Assembly: GCA_963971305.1 (NCBI GenBank) | Contig: OZ020307.1 | Coordinates: forward strand, 1,377,501-1,441,500 | Reading direction: 5' to 3' | DNA: 64,000 nucleotides | From: Arcuatula senhousia | Lineage: Eukaryota; Mollusca; Bivalvia; Mytilida; Mytilidae | Shown here: one piece after another, positions 11,438 through 23,900 of the stretch | Numbering within the stretch: the stretch's first letter is position 1 | Layout: each line of letters opens with the position of its first letter | Made by a program: the position numbers and the translations under genes | Notes under the pieces: model-generated | What the model saw: only the letters and a program-made list of their open reading frames with translations | Told to the model about the DNA's origin: nothing | Databases searched by the model: none

Positions 11438-11605
11438 GGCTGCTGCTGCTGCTGCGTAAGTGAAAGGGGGAGAAGAGGGTAAAACGGCTGCTGCTGCTGC
11501 TGTGTTAGTGAAAAGGGGAGAGAAGGGGGATAAAACGGCTACTGCTGCTGCTGCGTATGTGAAAGAGGGGAGAAGGGGGAGGGTAAAACGGCTGCTGCTG
11601 CTGGG
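11438..11605. repeat. about 50-bp minisatellite with CTG tracts
   Basis: Four units of about 48-52 bp each contain (CTG)3-5 followed by a purine-rich GTGAAAGGGGGAGAA segment and TAAAACGG. Confidence 0.75.
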
Positions 11606-11617
11606 TGATCAAATTAG

Positions 11618-11825
11618 TTAGAAAAGCAGCAAAAGAGCAAGATGAGCAAGGTAAAGAGCAAGATGAGCTGAAAAAGAGCGAGATGAGCAAGAAAAAGAGC
11701 AAGGTGAGCTGCAAAAGAGCAAAAGGAGCTGCAACAGAGCAAATGGTGCTGCAAAAGAGCAAAATGAGCTGCAAAAGAGCAAATGGAACTGCAAAAGAGC
11801 AAGATGAGCAAGGAAAAGAGTAAAT
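11618..11825. repeat. 18-bp purine-rich minisatellite
   Basis: Repeated AAAGAGCAAGATGAGC / GCTGCAAAAGAGCAAA units of about 15-18 bp. Both strands show fortuitous open frames (KEQDE-like on +, Leu/Phe/Ser/Cys-rich on -) that are explained by the repeat. Confidence 0.75.
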
Positions 11826-12089
11826 AGAGCAGTAAAGTAGCGACAAGCTTAAGAGCACAGAGTAAGTCACGTGATGAAATAAAAACAGATGATTGGACGA
11901 TAAAATTTTGAAAAGTTAAAATAATGAACAATTTTGTTATCCCTAACGCCCTTTAAAAGGGACCAAAACAGTACTGAAAGCCTACCCCACAAAGCCTGAC
12001 AAATTCCTTATAAAACACGTAGAAACCACGAGTTACACCCCTTAGACCATCATAAAAGAAAGAATTTAAAGCTTTACAATGACATATTA
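11826..12089. other. unassigned spacer
   Basis: Short unique-looking sequence between the minisatellites and the hairpin-started repeats. No feature seen. Confidence 0.35.
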
Positions 12090-12328
12090 CGCTCCCGAAG
12101 GGAGCGATAATGGTAGAAATGTCAATATTTTAGTTGTACTATGAGCTGAATTTTCCTTCAACGTCCGGTTTAGCACGCGCTTGTTTTCCCGAACTTTCGG
12201 CGTCTTTTTAACGTTTTTTATCTTTGAAAATTGTAGACGTCGTTAAACGCTTACGTAACCCACAAGAAAAGCTAGTTTGTTTTTATTTTCGAACAAAAAA
12301 AAAATAAATTGATTGAAAATAGGGAGCG
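12090..12328 (+). repeat. hairpin-bounded repeat, copy 1
   Basis: This starts with the 17-base imperfect palindrome CGCTCCCGAAGGGAGCG (12090-12106) and ends near an inverted GGGAGCG at 12322-12328, followed by ACAGGTTTTACCTG. Internal blocks (GATAATGGTAGAAA, TTTTCCTTCAACGTCCGGT, CCACAAGAAAAGCTA-like) recur in copy 2. It is probably a short non-autonomous element of unknown class. Confidence 0.6.
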
Positions 12329-12502
12329 TAACAGGTTTTACCTGCCTCATATTACACGCTTAGTATACAACAAGTAGAAATAGGAATCACCTTATGGTCA
12401 AGCCTTGACTGACCACCGACCACTATCGACTCAAACATCGCAGAAATGACATCTACACCTTGTGACCTTTCCAACGATAATACGACAACCCCACCTTTGA
12501 TA

Positions 12503-12794
12503 CGCTCCCGAAGGGAGCGATAATGGTAGAAAAGTCAATATTCTAGTTGTACTATGGGCTCAATTTTCCTTCAACGTCCGGTAAACCACGCGCGGTTTCT
12601 CGGACTTTCTGCCTCTTTTAAACGCTTTTTTCTTTGAAAATTTCTGACGTCATTAAGCGCACACAGGACCCACAAGAAAAGCTACTTTGTTTTATTTTCG
12701 AATAAGAATTTGTTTCAATTAATTGCCCAATAGACATTTGAAAACTTTTTTTAGCTTGTAAAATATTTAAGGATACGTTCAAACTTCGGGAGCG
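12503..12794 (+). repeat. hairpin-bounded repeat, copy 2
   Basis: The same CGCTCCCGAAGGGAGCG palindrome lies at 12503-12519 and a terminal inverted GGGAGCG at 12788-12794, followed by TCACAGGTTTAATCTG. It is about 50 bp longer than copy 1 and in direct orientation to it, 413 bp downstream. Confidence 0.6.
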
Positions 12795-13014
12795 TCACAG
12801 GTTTAATCTGTATCATATTAAAAAAATAGGAAATGGTCACCCAATGGTCAAGCCTCTTTTGACCTCTGATGACCACTAAGAAAATCATCAAAGAGACATT
12901 GCCTTACTAAAGACAATACAACAAACCCGTAAGGAATCGGTCAAGGAATAATTAGTTATAAGCCTTTTACCGTGCGGTGACTTTGCGGAATTACCTCCCC
13001 TTAATTACCGGAAG
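12795..13014. other. unassigned spacer before LINE
   Basis: No recognisable feature. The 5' limit of the LINE could lie within this stretch. Confidence 0.3.
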
Positions 13015-13128
13015 CAAGATGGCCGACGAGAGCCAATATGGCCGATGAGATTCAAGATGGCCGACCGGAAGCTGATATACATGCGCATAAGATTCAAGAT
13101 GGCGGACCGGAATTGGATATGACGTCAC
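13015..13128 (+). promoter_or_regulatory. LINE 5' promoter-like cluster (YY1, ETS, CRE motifs)
   Basis: Three CAAGATGGC motifs (13015, 13053, 13095) and a CAATATGGCCGA variant (13034) match the YY1 core AAGATGGC. ACCGGAA (ETS-like) occurs several times, and TGACGTCAC (a CRE/ATF site) sits at 13120-13128. This density just upstream of LINE ORF1 fits an internal promoter in the 5' untranslated region, as known for other LINEs with YY1 sites. The role is inferred. Confidence 0.5.
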
Positions 13129-13592
13129 AGAGGACTGCTCGTCCCGAGATATGATAGCCGTTTCAACCCATGTATACTACTACGGTCCATAGATAAAGAT
13201 CCTTGAAAGGGGGTCCTGATGGTACCATCTTAAGGCATACTGGAGATCGCGAGTGACTGCGTTTTCCGTTCTCATGTCGGCGTTAATTATCATCGAGACA
13301 CCATGAATTTCTTTTACGTAATGGATTCTTGTTTGAGTTACATGTTCTTAACCAGAATATTTGTCGTGAAAACCCATCGATCGCCGCATGAATTGACACC
13401 CCAAAAGGTTTCAATCTATCCTATCCATCAATGTGTATGGCGAAATCGGGTCCTCTATCAAAAAAAAATCTACGTTTAAGACGCCTTCGACGTCTAGCAA
13501 CTACACCTTCAGAATCTAACACCAGCAATACAAGACGAACGGTCACAGATGAGACATTAACACCATGATTAATCAAAAGTTTTCTTCTCATT

Positions 13593-15121
13593 AGGCGATA
13601 TCCAGTAGTATTAATACTATAATCGAGAATATCCAACAGGACAATGAAAGTTTAATAGACACATCACTGACAACTGAAAAACAAATACATGCTAATGACA
13701 ATGTAACCTCTACACCAATTCGACCAGACAAAGTGAAACTGTTATCACCGCTGACTCCGAAGGAACGCTTAGTTCAACACAGTCAAACTATATCCACAAA
13801 ACTTGAGAATGTTACCTCATCCCTATCAACAATTGAATCAACTTTGCAATCATTTATAACATTGTTAGCAGAAATTAAATCCGAAACAGATAACATTTCT
13901 CCCTCAATCAAGTCTAGTATTTCAGATATGTGTCACACTTCTAATCAGAAACTAGGTCAAATGAAGGATCAAATAGAGTGTGTTAACAAGAAGATTACAC
14001 ATTGCAACTCAACTATAGATTCTCTTCATACCAAAATAAACATTATTGACACAAAGCTAAGAGAACAAAATGATAAAATAGCCAAAACTAGTGACAATAA
14101 CGCACTCAACTTAGGTAACATCCAAACAAAAACATTGGAAAGCCTTGAATGTATGCAGGAAGAAATACTCAAAATTAGTCAAAGGATTTCTGCTCTAGAG
14201 CATGTAGAGCAAAAAATAGACAGCAAATGGATCAAAACCACCACGTATAATGAACCAAAGCCTCAACCTGAGTCAACAAAACACAAACAATATGAATCCC
14301 AACCCCAAGATGATTTCTTTACAGAATCACCAAGCATGATGAGTAGTGATAACACACAAACCAACCTAGGAACTAAAGAGTGTAATTACTTAATCCTCAG
14401 TGACTCTATTTTGCGTAGAATCATGCCGAAGAAATTTACTCCTCAAGGAATCACAATCAAAAGATTTATTCGAGGAGGGGCACTAACATGTGAAAGTTTT
14501 ATAAAAAACTATGGAAGGAAGCTTGTCCCTCAAAACATTCTTATACACATAGGAACCAGAGACATACAAAATGGACGTACTGAATTAAACAACGAGGAAT
14601 ACAAAAATTTGTACTCGACCATTGTTGCCACCTGGCCAGAAGCCAACATTTACATCATGCCAATCATAGGTAGAAAAGATACCCCAATGGAAGTGATAAA
14701 CAAAGCCAACAGTGTCATAACACAAGAATGTTCAAAATTTAAGTCCATCACTTTACTGAAAAATTTCAACCCTACTGATGATATGTTTTTTGACCAAGTT
14801 CACCTTAACTCCAGAAAGGGACTACCGGCAATTGTAAAGCACCTTAAAATTGGCATGAAAATGTACAATAAAGATCAACTCCAAAACTTTGAAGGCATGT
14901 CAAAGAGACACATTCAACAAGAGTCATTTACAAAATACAATGCTAACAACCAATTCAATAGAAATCAATATCCGTACAAGGACGGACAACCACACAGCGG
15001 TGGATTTGGAATGCCACACTTTCCATGGATGCCACCTACTGGTAACTTTCCACCATGGCAAAATCCTTGGTTCTGGCAACTGCCCCCTCAACTACCTCAT
15101 GTGAACAGCGTACATTCATAA
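13593..15121 (+). CDS. LINE ORF1, coiled coil plus SGNH-like esterase domain
   Basis: The frame is open from 13593 (after a TAG) to the TAA at 15119-15121, but has no ATG before 13928. An ATG at 13437 opens a different frame, so the true N-terminus is probably lost or frameshifted. The first part is a hydrophilic, coiled-coil-like region (repeated TKLENVTSSLSTIESTL-type heptads). The second has SGNH-hydrolase landmarks: SDSILRRI near 14399, IHIGTRD near 14550 (N replaced by R in the GTND block) and DQVHLN at 14792-14809 holding the Asp and His. The C-terminus is rich in Pro, Trp and Phe. In CR1/L2-type LINEs this protein binds RNA and is needed for transposition. Confidence 0.75.
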
Positions 15122-15477
15122 CTCATAATTATATACATGTAGTTCATGTTGCTCTTTGATTATACTGTGAAAATGTGAAACATATAATGTCTGATATATG
15201 GTTTAGATTCATTTTGTTTACTCACCTGCTAAAATATGTTGGTAGATTATTATTGTATACTGTATTATGTATATACTTTTTTTTATTTTATTTTTATATC
15301 TACCTTTTTTGAATGGTAAATTTAATTTTCATGTTTTATTGTTTGCACTTACATTATAACATCTCTTAAGTAAAATTTATCAGATACATTCTGTTCAGAT
15401 ATGGTTCAAATACCAAAAATATAAGCATTTAAGGCATTTTATCATTGGGTTTTTACAAAGATATTGAATGTTATAAA
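15122..15477 (+). other. LINE inter-ORF spacer
   Basis: AT-rich non-coding gap between ORF1 and ORF2. Confidence 0.5.
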
Positions 15478-18400
15478 ATGATAGACAAAATATTAAAATC
15501 TGCTGTCTGGAATATAGAAGGGTTATCTGATTATAAAATTTCTGATCCCCATTTCATACACAGTCTAAGTAAATTTCATGTAGTTAGTTTTGTTGAAACT
15601 TGGTTAAATGATACCGATACCAGGAAAGATATTCCTGAATTTTGTTTGATTGATAAAAGTACAAGGTTAAGGCATAAGAAAGCAAGAAGAAATTCAGGCG
15701 GCATATCAATATATGCCAAAAGTTCCATAGCTAAAGGTTTTAAAAAAATTACCTCAAAAACATGGTCCTGATATTTTATGGATAAAATTAGATCATACAT
15801 TTTTTAAAACAAACTATGATATTTTTATTGCTACTGTTTATATATCTCCTGAAAACTCCAATTACTACTCAGATGGAATAGAACCATTATTTGAAAAGTT
15901 ATTATCAGATATTGTTCACTACAGTAGTTTAGGACAAGTTATGGTTCAAGGTGATTTTAATGGATACACTAAAAATAACCCTGATTATGTCGCACATGAT
16001 AATAATTTAAGAATATACCAAGGGGACAAGTATCATGTGGCTGATTCAATAAGCCCTAGAAATAATCAAGACAGTAAATCAACTAATAAAAGTGGTAAAC
16101 TTCTTTTAAATATATGTCAAGAATCTGGATTAAAAATACTAAATGGTAGAACAATTGGTGATTTATCAGGAAAATATACTTGTATTACATATAATGGATG
16201 TAGTGTTGTGGACTATATTATTGTTTAATGATATATTTAATATTGTAGCTGATTTTACTGTACATGACTTCACTTCTTTATCAAACCATTGTATGATTAG
16301 TTGTTCATTGTTAACAAATTTTCATGTTAAGAGCAGTTTTCAAAGTTCATTAGAACGACTTCCATATAAATTTATATGGACTAAAGAATCAATTGAATTG
16401 TATACACAGAACATAAATAGCAACGAAAGTAAACATAAACTTGATAATTTTATGACAGATAAATTTAATGACATTAATTTAGCCACTGAGTCCTTAGCTT
16501 CTATTTTACGAGAGAATGCCAAAAAATCTGCTAAAATTTGTAAACCTCCTAGCAATATTAGAAGTAAAAAAACACCTAAAACTCGACACTGGTTCACAGA
16601 GTCATGTAAAGACCTCAGGAACACGGTAAAAAACTATGAAAAACTTGTGAATAAATTTCCTGAAAATGATGAGTATAGAAAAAAATTCTATTCTTTTAGA
16701 TCAAAATATAGACGTCTTTGCAAATATGAAGAAAAGTCATACAAAAACAAAATCTGTTCAGAATTAAGCAATAACTATACCAAAGATCCAAAAGTATTTT
16801 GGGACATGATAAACAAACTAGAGAGGGAATCATCTGTTGGAATTGAAGATACGGATATTCCCAAGGATGATTTCATATCTTTTTATGAAAAATTAAATAA
16901 AGCTGACACTACAAATAGTAATGAACAGCAAAAAATTACACTAGAATTTGAGAATCTAAAATCAAATATTAGTTCTTCTTCTCTCTCAAGTGAGTTAAAC
17001 AAAGAAATCACTTGTGAAGAAATAATGAAAGCAATTAAATTACTTAAAAATGGTAAAAGTGCATCTTCAGATCTTATTTATAATGAAATGTTGAAGAATG
17101 GCACCTCACCATTAATTCAACCACTTTGCAAACTTTTTAATTTGGTCTTTTCACAAGGTACCTTTCCAAAGTCTTGGAATGAAAGCTTTCTAGTTTTATT
17201 GCATAAAAAAGGTAATAGATTTGACCCTAACAATTATAGGGGGATTTCTATTAGTTCAAACTTAGGAAAATTATTTAACAAAATAATATATAACCGTCTA
17301 CTAGAATTCATTAATAATAATTCTCTAATAAGTAAGAACCAAATAGGATTCAAAGAAAAGAGCAGAACCTCTGATCACATTTTTACCTTAAAAACAATCA
17401 CTGATAACTATAAACAGAAAAATCAAAAAGTGTTTACTGCCTTCATTGACCTTAGGAAGGCCTTTGACACAGTGTGGCGAGTTGGTCTTTTTTATAAATT
17501 ACTAAAACAGAATATTCCAAATAAAATTTATAAAATTATATACTCTATGTATACTGATACTATGTGTAAGATTAAATTTTCAAATGGTCTAAGTCAGCCA
17601 TTCATATCTGAAAGAGGTGTCAAACAAGGTGATGTTTTGAGCCCTCTCCTTTTTAATTTTTTTATAGATGATATAACTAAAAAACTTGATGACAATAAAT
17701 ACGACCCAGTTGTCCTGGGTGGTGTTTCAGTAAACATTCTTCTTTATGCTGATGATATAGTATTAATATCTCAGAGTAGGGAAGGGTTGCAAAACTGTTT
17801 AAATGCCATGCAGGAATACTGTTCAGTATGGAAATTACATGTAAATGTTGATAAATCTAAAGTAGTAGTATTTAATTCGAATGGTAAAACCTATTTAAAT
17901 CAATTCAAATATAATGACTTTTATATAGAAACAGTCTCGCAGTATTGTTATCTAGGCATTTTATTAAAATGCAATGGCAACTTTAATCTAGCAATTAACA
18001 TGCTCATGGAAAAAGCTAGAAGAGCTTATTTTAAAATAAAAAAGCTAATTGGTTTAAATAACCCATGTAAATTACTAGAAAAACTCTTTGACACACTTAT
18101 TTTACCCATTATCACATACTGCAGTGAAATATGGGGAATTTTCTCAAACTTTAAAGATACTGAACCATTTGAAAAAATTCATATTAAATTTATAAAAGAA
18201 ATTTTAGGTGTACATTGCAAAGCTACCAATGATGCTTGTCGAGCTGAATTAGGTCGACTTCCCATAAAAAATAAAATTTTGTACTCTAGTATCAAATATT
18301 TAGTACATATCTTAGACTCAGACCACTCTCTAGTAAAAAATGTTTTTGAAAATTCAGTCAATTCAAACAACTGGTTTATCAAACTGAAATCAGTACTAAA

Positions 18401-18854
18401 TAATTTAGGATTTTCCTTTATTAACAATGATATAAACTCACTTAAACTTTACTTAAATCAAATAAAAATTAGGTTAAATGATCAAAATCTTCAAAATCAA
18501 AACTCAATTATCAACACATCTTCAAAATTAGAGTTTTTTAGAAAAATCTTTAAAAAAGGATGCAGACCCCATTATTTAGACATCTTAAAAAAGGTTAAGG
18601 ATAGGGCTGCTCTTTCCAAAATACGTGTCAGCGCTCATAACTTAATGATTGAGAAGGGAAGATACCTAAAACTAAAAATAATAGAAAGAAAATGTACATT
18701 TTGCAATGCAGAAGAAGTTGAAAATGAAGAACACTTCCTTTTGCATTGCAAACACTACAAACAGTTAAGAGATACATTTTTCAATAAAATTAAAAGTTAT
18801 ATCCCAAATTTAAATATCTCAACAAATAACAATTCTCTGCTGAGCTCCTTATAA
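15478..18854 (+). pseudogene. LINE ORF2, APE endonuclease and reverse transcriptase, frameshifted
   Basis: ATG 15478 opens an APE endonuclease domain (WNIEGL, FVETWL, SGGISIY, then VQGDFNG after a shift). The frame moves by +1 near 15756-15766 (A run) and again near 16221-16226 (T run at VDYIIV), each consistent with a one-base insertion. The RT domain is then continuous from 16226 to the stop at 18854: PNNYRGIS, AFDTVW, GVKQGDVLSPLLFN and the catalytic YADD at 17745-17756 are all intact. The C-terminus has a zinc-knuckle-like CTFC...HFLLHC near 18692-18750. The protein would nick target DNA and prime cDNA synthesis, but this copy cannot make a full product. Confidence 0.85.
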
Positions 18855-19126
18855 AATACCAAATCTGAAATTGGTTTAAAACTTACATCTGCATTTATTT
18901 TAGAATGCTTTGAACTAAGAAAATGATATATATATGTCATACTGACAAAACTTATTGCAATTGGCTGTATTGTTTGCTATATTATATCACTATATAATTA
19001 TAACTATAGTTTATAACGTAAAAATTTATATTACATTTGTATGTTTCATTTATTACTTTGTGCCTTAACCATGTACTGATCTATGAGTTTGTGCTAATAA
19101 AATATTTATTATTTATTTATTTATTG
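18855..19126 (+). other. LINE 3' region and microsatellite tail
   Basis: AT-rich 3' untranslated region ending AATAAAATATTTATTATTTA followed by ATTT repeats. The tail is the likely element end. Confidence 0.6.
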
Positions 19127-19462
19127 TTGCAAGCGACAACTGATTATCTCTTCTTGTCATATTTCTTGATCTAAAAAATCTGTTTTTGTCGTCTCACTTA
19201 TGGCAATATGATGCCTACATGCAAAAATTCCTGTTATTTCTTTAATAGTGTACCCCACACTAAAGCAATAAGATCATTTTCGATGCCAGGTCCATCTAAA
19301 TTTTCCAGTAGTGCTGGCGTATATATATATATATTTCTACCCAATTTGATCTGGAAATACAATAATTTAATTTAGTAGACAATCTTCTGAATCGAAAAAA
19401 AAATAAAGTTTCTTTTTGCATGCAAAAAAAAAACGACGTATCCCCTCGTTTCCCCAAAAAAT
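19127..19462. other. unassigned spacer
   Basis: Contains a short (TA)n run at about 19321-19332; otherwise nothing recognised. Confidence 0.3.
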
Positions 19463-20312
19463 TAAGTTCAAAGGTCCACTACTCCCACAAATATTTTAGG
19501 GTAATAAATTCCTGATAATATGCACAGCTACCTATCCCGGGGGAGGGATAGCTTGGTAATTTTTGAGTGGGGATGTGCCATTTTTGATCTGAATTCAATA
19601 CCCATAATTTTATAAAATTTTCATTTTCATGACCCATATTTATATAAAATCTACTTTCATTACATTATATTTATTAATTTCATTAAATATTTATATATTA
19701 TAGCTCTTAATTGCTGCCAAATATAGTTAGGGATGATGTCTATTTCTTAAATCTTATTGCTGTTTCAGAATGTCATGGGGCATATCTATTTAAAAATTGA
19801 CAAAACATGACCCATATTTATACGAGACCAGATTTTTTTTCCAATGAAATTTAAAAAGCATGCCCATTTTTATATAAATTGTCTTAAAACAATACTCATT
19901 TTGCAGTATAAATTTTCAACAAAAAAACTACTCATATTTTTTGCACATCTACGTACACCTTTATATAGGGAGTTATCACCCCCTGGGCTACCTATAGTTT
20001 ACAATATACAAACCTACTTTTTATAAAAAAAAAAAAATGAAAGAGTAGAGATGTGCTGACAAAGTGATCAGTGAGAATTTTCAGCGTTTTTTTTTAAGTT
20101 CAAAGGGCCATTACTCCCACAAAAAATAGAGGATAAAAAATTCCTGGTAATATGCAAAACTATTACAAATGGTGTTCTTTCTACATACCAAGTTTCGTTG
20201 AATTCCGTTCGATAGTTTCAGAGGAGTTGCGCTGACAAAATTTGTGACGGACGGACGGATGGACGGATAGGACAAAAATAACATGTCTCTCCACAAAAGT
20301 AGGGGAGACATA
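19463..20312 (+). mobile_element. tandem-core element with ACGG tract, interrupted
   Basis: The block 'AAGTTCAAAGG(T/G)CCA(C/T)TACTCCCAC' occurs at 19466 and again at 20097, followed both times by AAATTCCTG(A/G)TAATATGCA. The second copy continues to TTTCAGAGGAGTTGCGCTGA, a (GACG)n tract (20245-20275) and a closing hairpin ATGTCTCTCC...GGGGAGACAT (20283-20311). This end structure is shared with other elements here. About 550 bp of unrelated AT-rich sequence separates the two blocks, so the first may be a partial unit. Confidence 0.5.
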
Positions 20313-20827
20313 ATAAAAGCTACTGATATAAACTTTGCAGGGTGATTACATACATATTGAAAATATTCACTCCTCCCTCAGTGGAATTAACAAATTGTGT
20401 TCTAGCCCTTGAATTGATGTTTTCTGAATCTAGACATGATCTAGTAAAAATGTTATGGAAAGGTGACTGGGATGTAAAATTTATATCGCACGGGCTTAAA
20501 GGATGTACCGTTAATCATACTGAACTATTCAATCACTCTAGATGAAAATCATGAACGGATTCTAGAAAAGCGTGAGGATAGACTGAGATGAGTAAAAACT
20601 TTACACCCCCCCCCCCCCCCGACGACATTGACATGTCGGATGTGGGGTGGGAGAAAGAACAAAGTATTAGCCTTCCTTACCTTCAAAACTATCAAAAACT
20701 TAATACACTTTTTTATATTGGTACAATTTTTCTATTCATTACTTTATATCAAAACATAATCTATGTACAGACATATACCTCTGGCCTGTCAGTGTGTTCT
20801 ATTTTCTTTGGCCACCTAAGGCAATAA
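20313..20827. other. no gene; C15 homopolymer
   Basis: No recognisable gene. A run of 15 cytosines lies at 20606-20620. The short open frames have no identifiable similarity. Confidence 0.4.
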
Positions 20828-20970
20828 ACAGCCGTACCAAGTTTGGTTGCAATCGAACTTCTGGTGTCAGAGGAGCTTACGTTTGAAAAAGTTTACGGAC
20901 GACAGATGAACGGCCGGACGATGGACGCCATGTAATAGCAATAGCTCACATGGATCAGGTGAGCTACAAA
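20828..20970 (+). mobile_element. 3' end of a pearl-like element
   Basis: ACCAAGTTTGGTTGCAATCG, GTGTCAGAGGAGCTTACG, a CGGACGA-rich tract and a terminal hairpin AGCTCAC...GGTGAGCT (20944-20966) repeat the ending found at 50.1-50.3 and 51.2-51.3 kb. No tandem core is visible beside it, so it is probably truncated. Confidence 0.45.
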
Positions 20971-23900
20971 CTGGGGACAACTGTCACATTGCAGATAAAA
21001 TGTCAAATTTCCTTTCATTAATGTATCACAGAGCACAAGAATTTTTTTGCCTCGTTTTAAAACTATGGAACTTGTCTCGATTTCTTGCAAGAGCGTCTTC
21101 ATGGGGAATTATCACCCCTAGAAAGGTGAGTTCACGTTAAAATGGTTATGGTAAATATTTGTGTTTCGATACGATAATTTAAACCACAAAAATAGAAACT
21201 GATACAAAACAGAATCCAAACTTGTTTATCTATTTAAATGCCTTACCATAACAAATTTTACGTGAATCTTGGTAGGTTTTGCTCATCTTTCGTGAACTCC
21301 TCCAGGTGAAGCTTACCAGGTGGTGATTATTAGCTACCGTATGCTAACACTGGCAAGCTAATAACATGACTTTTGACAAAGAAAAGGACAATGACAGCGG
21401 TCTAATCCTAGTTTGCTGTCTTCCCGTTTCTCATATTGTCGATCCTCTTCTTTGTTAAAAGGCATACAACGTTTAATGTTTTGGACCGTCTCCAGTTTGC
21501 CAGCGGTAAACTATAGCCCGTGATAACCCGTCTTATAGAGGTTTTGAATATTTTAACCGAAATAAATGCACTTATTCATTAATACTGTACTCTTTCTGTG
21601 GACGAGACCGTTTGAAATTTCAAGGCAAAAATTATGAAAATACTAAACTGACGAGTAAAAACTTAAATAAATCTATGATACATTGAAAAGAAATTCTGAA
21701 AAGTAAAGCTGTTTCCTGCATGCTGTCCCTAATAAAAATCACGATTTTTAAAAATATTTTTCTTCTGATTTATAGCGATGATACAGATTGCCGGTTGGTC
21801 TCCAAATCAATCAATTTATTTCACAGCCTTTTCTATAGCTTTTCTTTATTATTGGTGACCAGTCTGTAAATCGTTCAAGATTGACTAACGAAGATTTCTG
21901 AGCTCAATTTAGGTTCATTCTACTGATTGTTTATGTATAACTGTGAAAATTAGCTGGACAAAATCTATATCATATAGCATGTAAGGAACATCTCTTATAC
22001 AGGAAACTCCATATATATTCAAATATTTCAGCGTCAGGTAAGAAAACTTGTCGTTCTTAAAAACCTTAAATATATCTTTAAAAACAAACAAACCAAAGAT
22101 ATATTGAAAACACGGTGATAAACAGAAGCAATCATGAAACCAAATGAAAAAACAAAACAAAAAATAATTTAAGTTGTTTTTAATCTCCAGTGTTAAAAGA
22201 TTAAACAGCCAATGTAGAAGTTATTGCCTTTTATAATTTCTATCATAAAACTTGCACATATATAGCTAAATAAAGAGAAAATATGCTAGATATTTGAGTT
22301 AATTCCATACAAATGCGATTGGTTTAAAGTACACAAATAACTTTAAAAACCTTTGCTTGCTTATTTGTGGAAAAGAGCATTTCCAAAAACAAAAACAATC
22401 AAAGTACTGAAAGTACTGGTAGCCGGGGTAATCTACAAATTTTGAATTGTGTATTTGTTGCAAAAAATAAAAATAAAAAGCTACTTTTTCTGCATGTAAA
22501 GGGAATGTCACAAGATTTCCAATGAAAAAAAGATTTTGAAAGTCGAACCAAATTTTTTTTTAAAGTTGATTTTATGGGCTTGGCCTTTTCTTTGGTCGCC
22601 AGTAGCAATGTAAAGGTGAAATATATATGAAAACCACTGGCAAATTAAGTTGACAGAATATAATGAGGAATTCAATAAAAAATGTAAATTGAATGAGTAA
22701 TAAAAATTCTACAGCCGTTTTGTCAATACACCCATTTTACCCCTTTTGGCCACAAAACCCAAATACAACACCGTTCTTCCTTCAGTGGATATAATCATCT
22801 TAATAAAGCTTCATAACTGGCCAACTACAACTTAATTTCTTAAATGTGTAAAACTATTTGCCTCAACAAACTCTAAAACATGGCGTTTTTTACCCTTCAA
22901 TCCTTAATTTCTCAAAAACGTCATTAAAATATTGCAAATCTGATTTTAAAAAGTAGGCAGGGATTTTCACAAGGATTCCAATGAAATAAGAGTTTGCAAA
23001 TCGGAACTCAAATAAAAAAAGCGATTAAAGGCGGAAGTCCCCTTTTTGCAATGTAAATATCCCATTAGGCCAAATGAAAAAAAAAAAATGAAAAAACACG
23101 CGTGTTTCTATTACTTTTTTTGTGTTGACCCATTGGTTCAACTGAACTAATAAGTTCTGTACAGCATATTTGCTATCTATATATTTTGCTGGCCAACGGA
23201 CAACTTCCTCTGTATAGTTTATTACAACTTTTTTTTCAGCTTAGCAAGCAACGTTTAATTCTGTAGGCTAACCAAACACCCTTTTTTAAATTAAACGAGT
23301 AATAACCCATGAGAAAATTATGTTGAATTGTAAACTTTTGTTGATGTATAAAGCTAAACAATTTAAAATGCATAAGATTTCTCTCATTCTATAGGAAAAC
23401 CATACAAAATTGCTACGTACAGGTTGCCAATGCCCCGCCCCCCTTTTCCACACATTACAACAGTTACAATTCTATTTTGAAAATAATCTCATTATTTATG
23501 TTAACTTTGTTCAACTCGAAACTTAAAATAGTATAATTATACAAACATCTGAGATAAATACAACTTATAAAGCAAAATCTGTCCTGTAACTCCTGTAGAA
23601 TCTACCAATTTAAAATGACAATCCAAACTTTCATCGAAATCTGTTAACAGTACCAGAGAAGTCACACTTACATTTTTTGTAAAATTGCTTTTGGTTCTAC
23701 AATTTTCAGAAAAAGATCGTTTTTGTAGTGCATTTTGAAAATAAATATATTCATTGGTTCTAAAGATCGAAAATTTGGTTGATGAAAAAAAACTTGGTCT
23801 AGAAACAAATTTACAGATGTTCAAGTTGTTCAAGTTCCTTAATTACTCTTACGCTTCATCAACATTTAATTTTTCATGTTGAGATGTTAAGTATATTTGT

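Larger units (their letters stand above)
13015..19126 (+). mobile_element. CR1/L2-type LINE, near full-length but inactive
   Basis: The order is a promoter-like 5' region, ORF1 with an esterase-like domain, ORF2 with APE endonuclease and reverse transcriptase, then a 3' region ending in a TATTTATT-type microsatellite tail at about 19100-19126. The esterase ORF1 and the C-terminal C-X2-C...H...C knuckle point to the CR1/L2 part of the Jockey superfamily. The exact clade is not resolved. Two frameshifts in ORF2 make this copy non-autonomous. The 5' boundary is uncertain. Confidence 0.8.

Noticed and set aside
11505..11931. Ser/Leu/Phe/Cys-rich minus frames and a KEQDE-rich plus frame
   Set aside because: Both are explained by the purine-rich 15-18 bp minisatellite; opposite strands are open simultaneously and there is no gene context.
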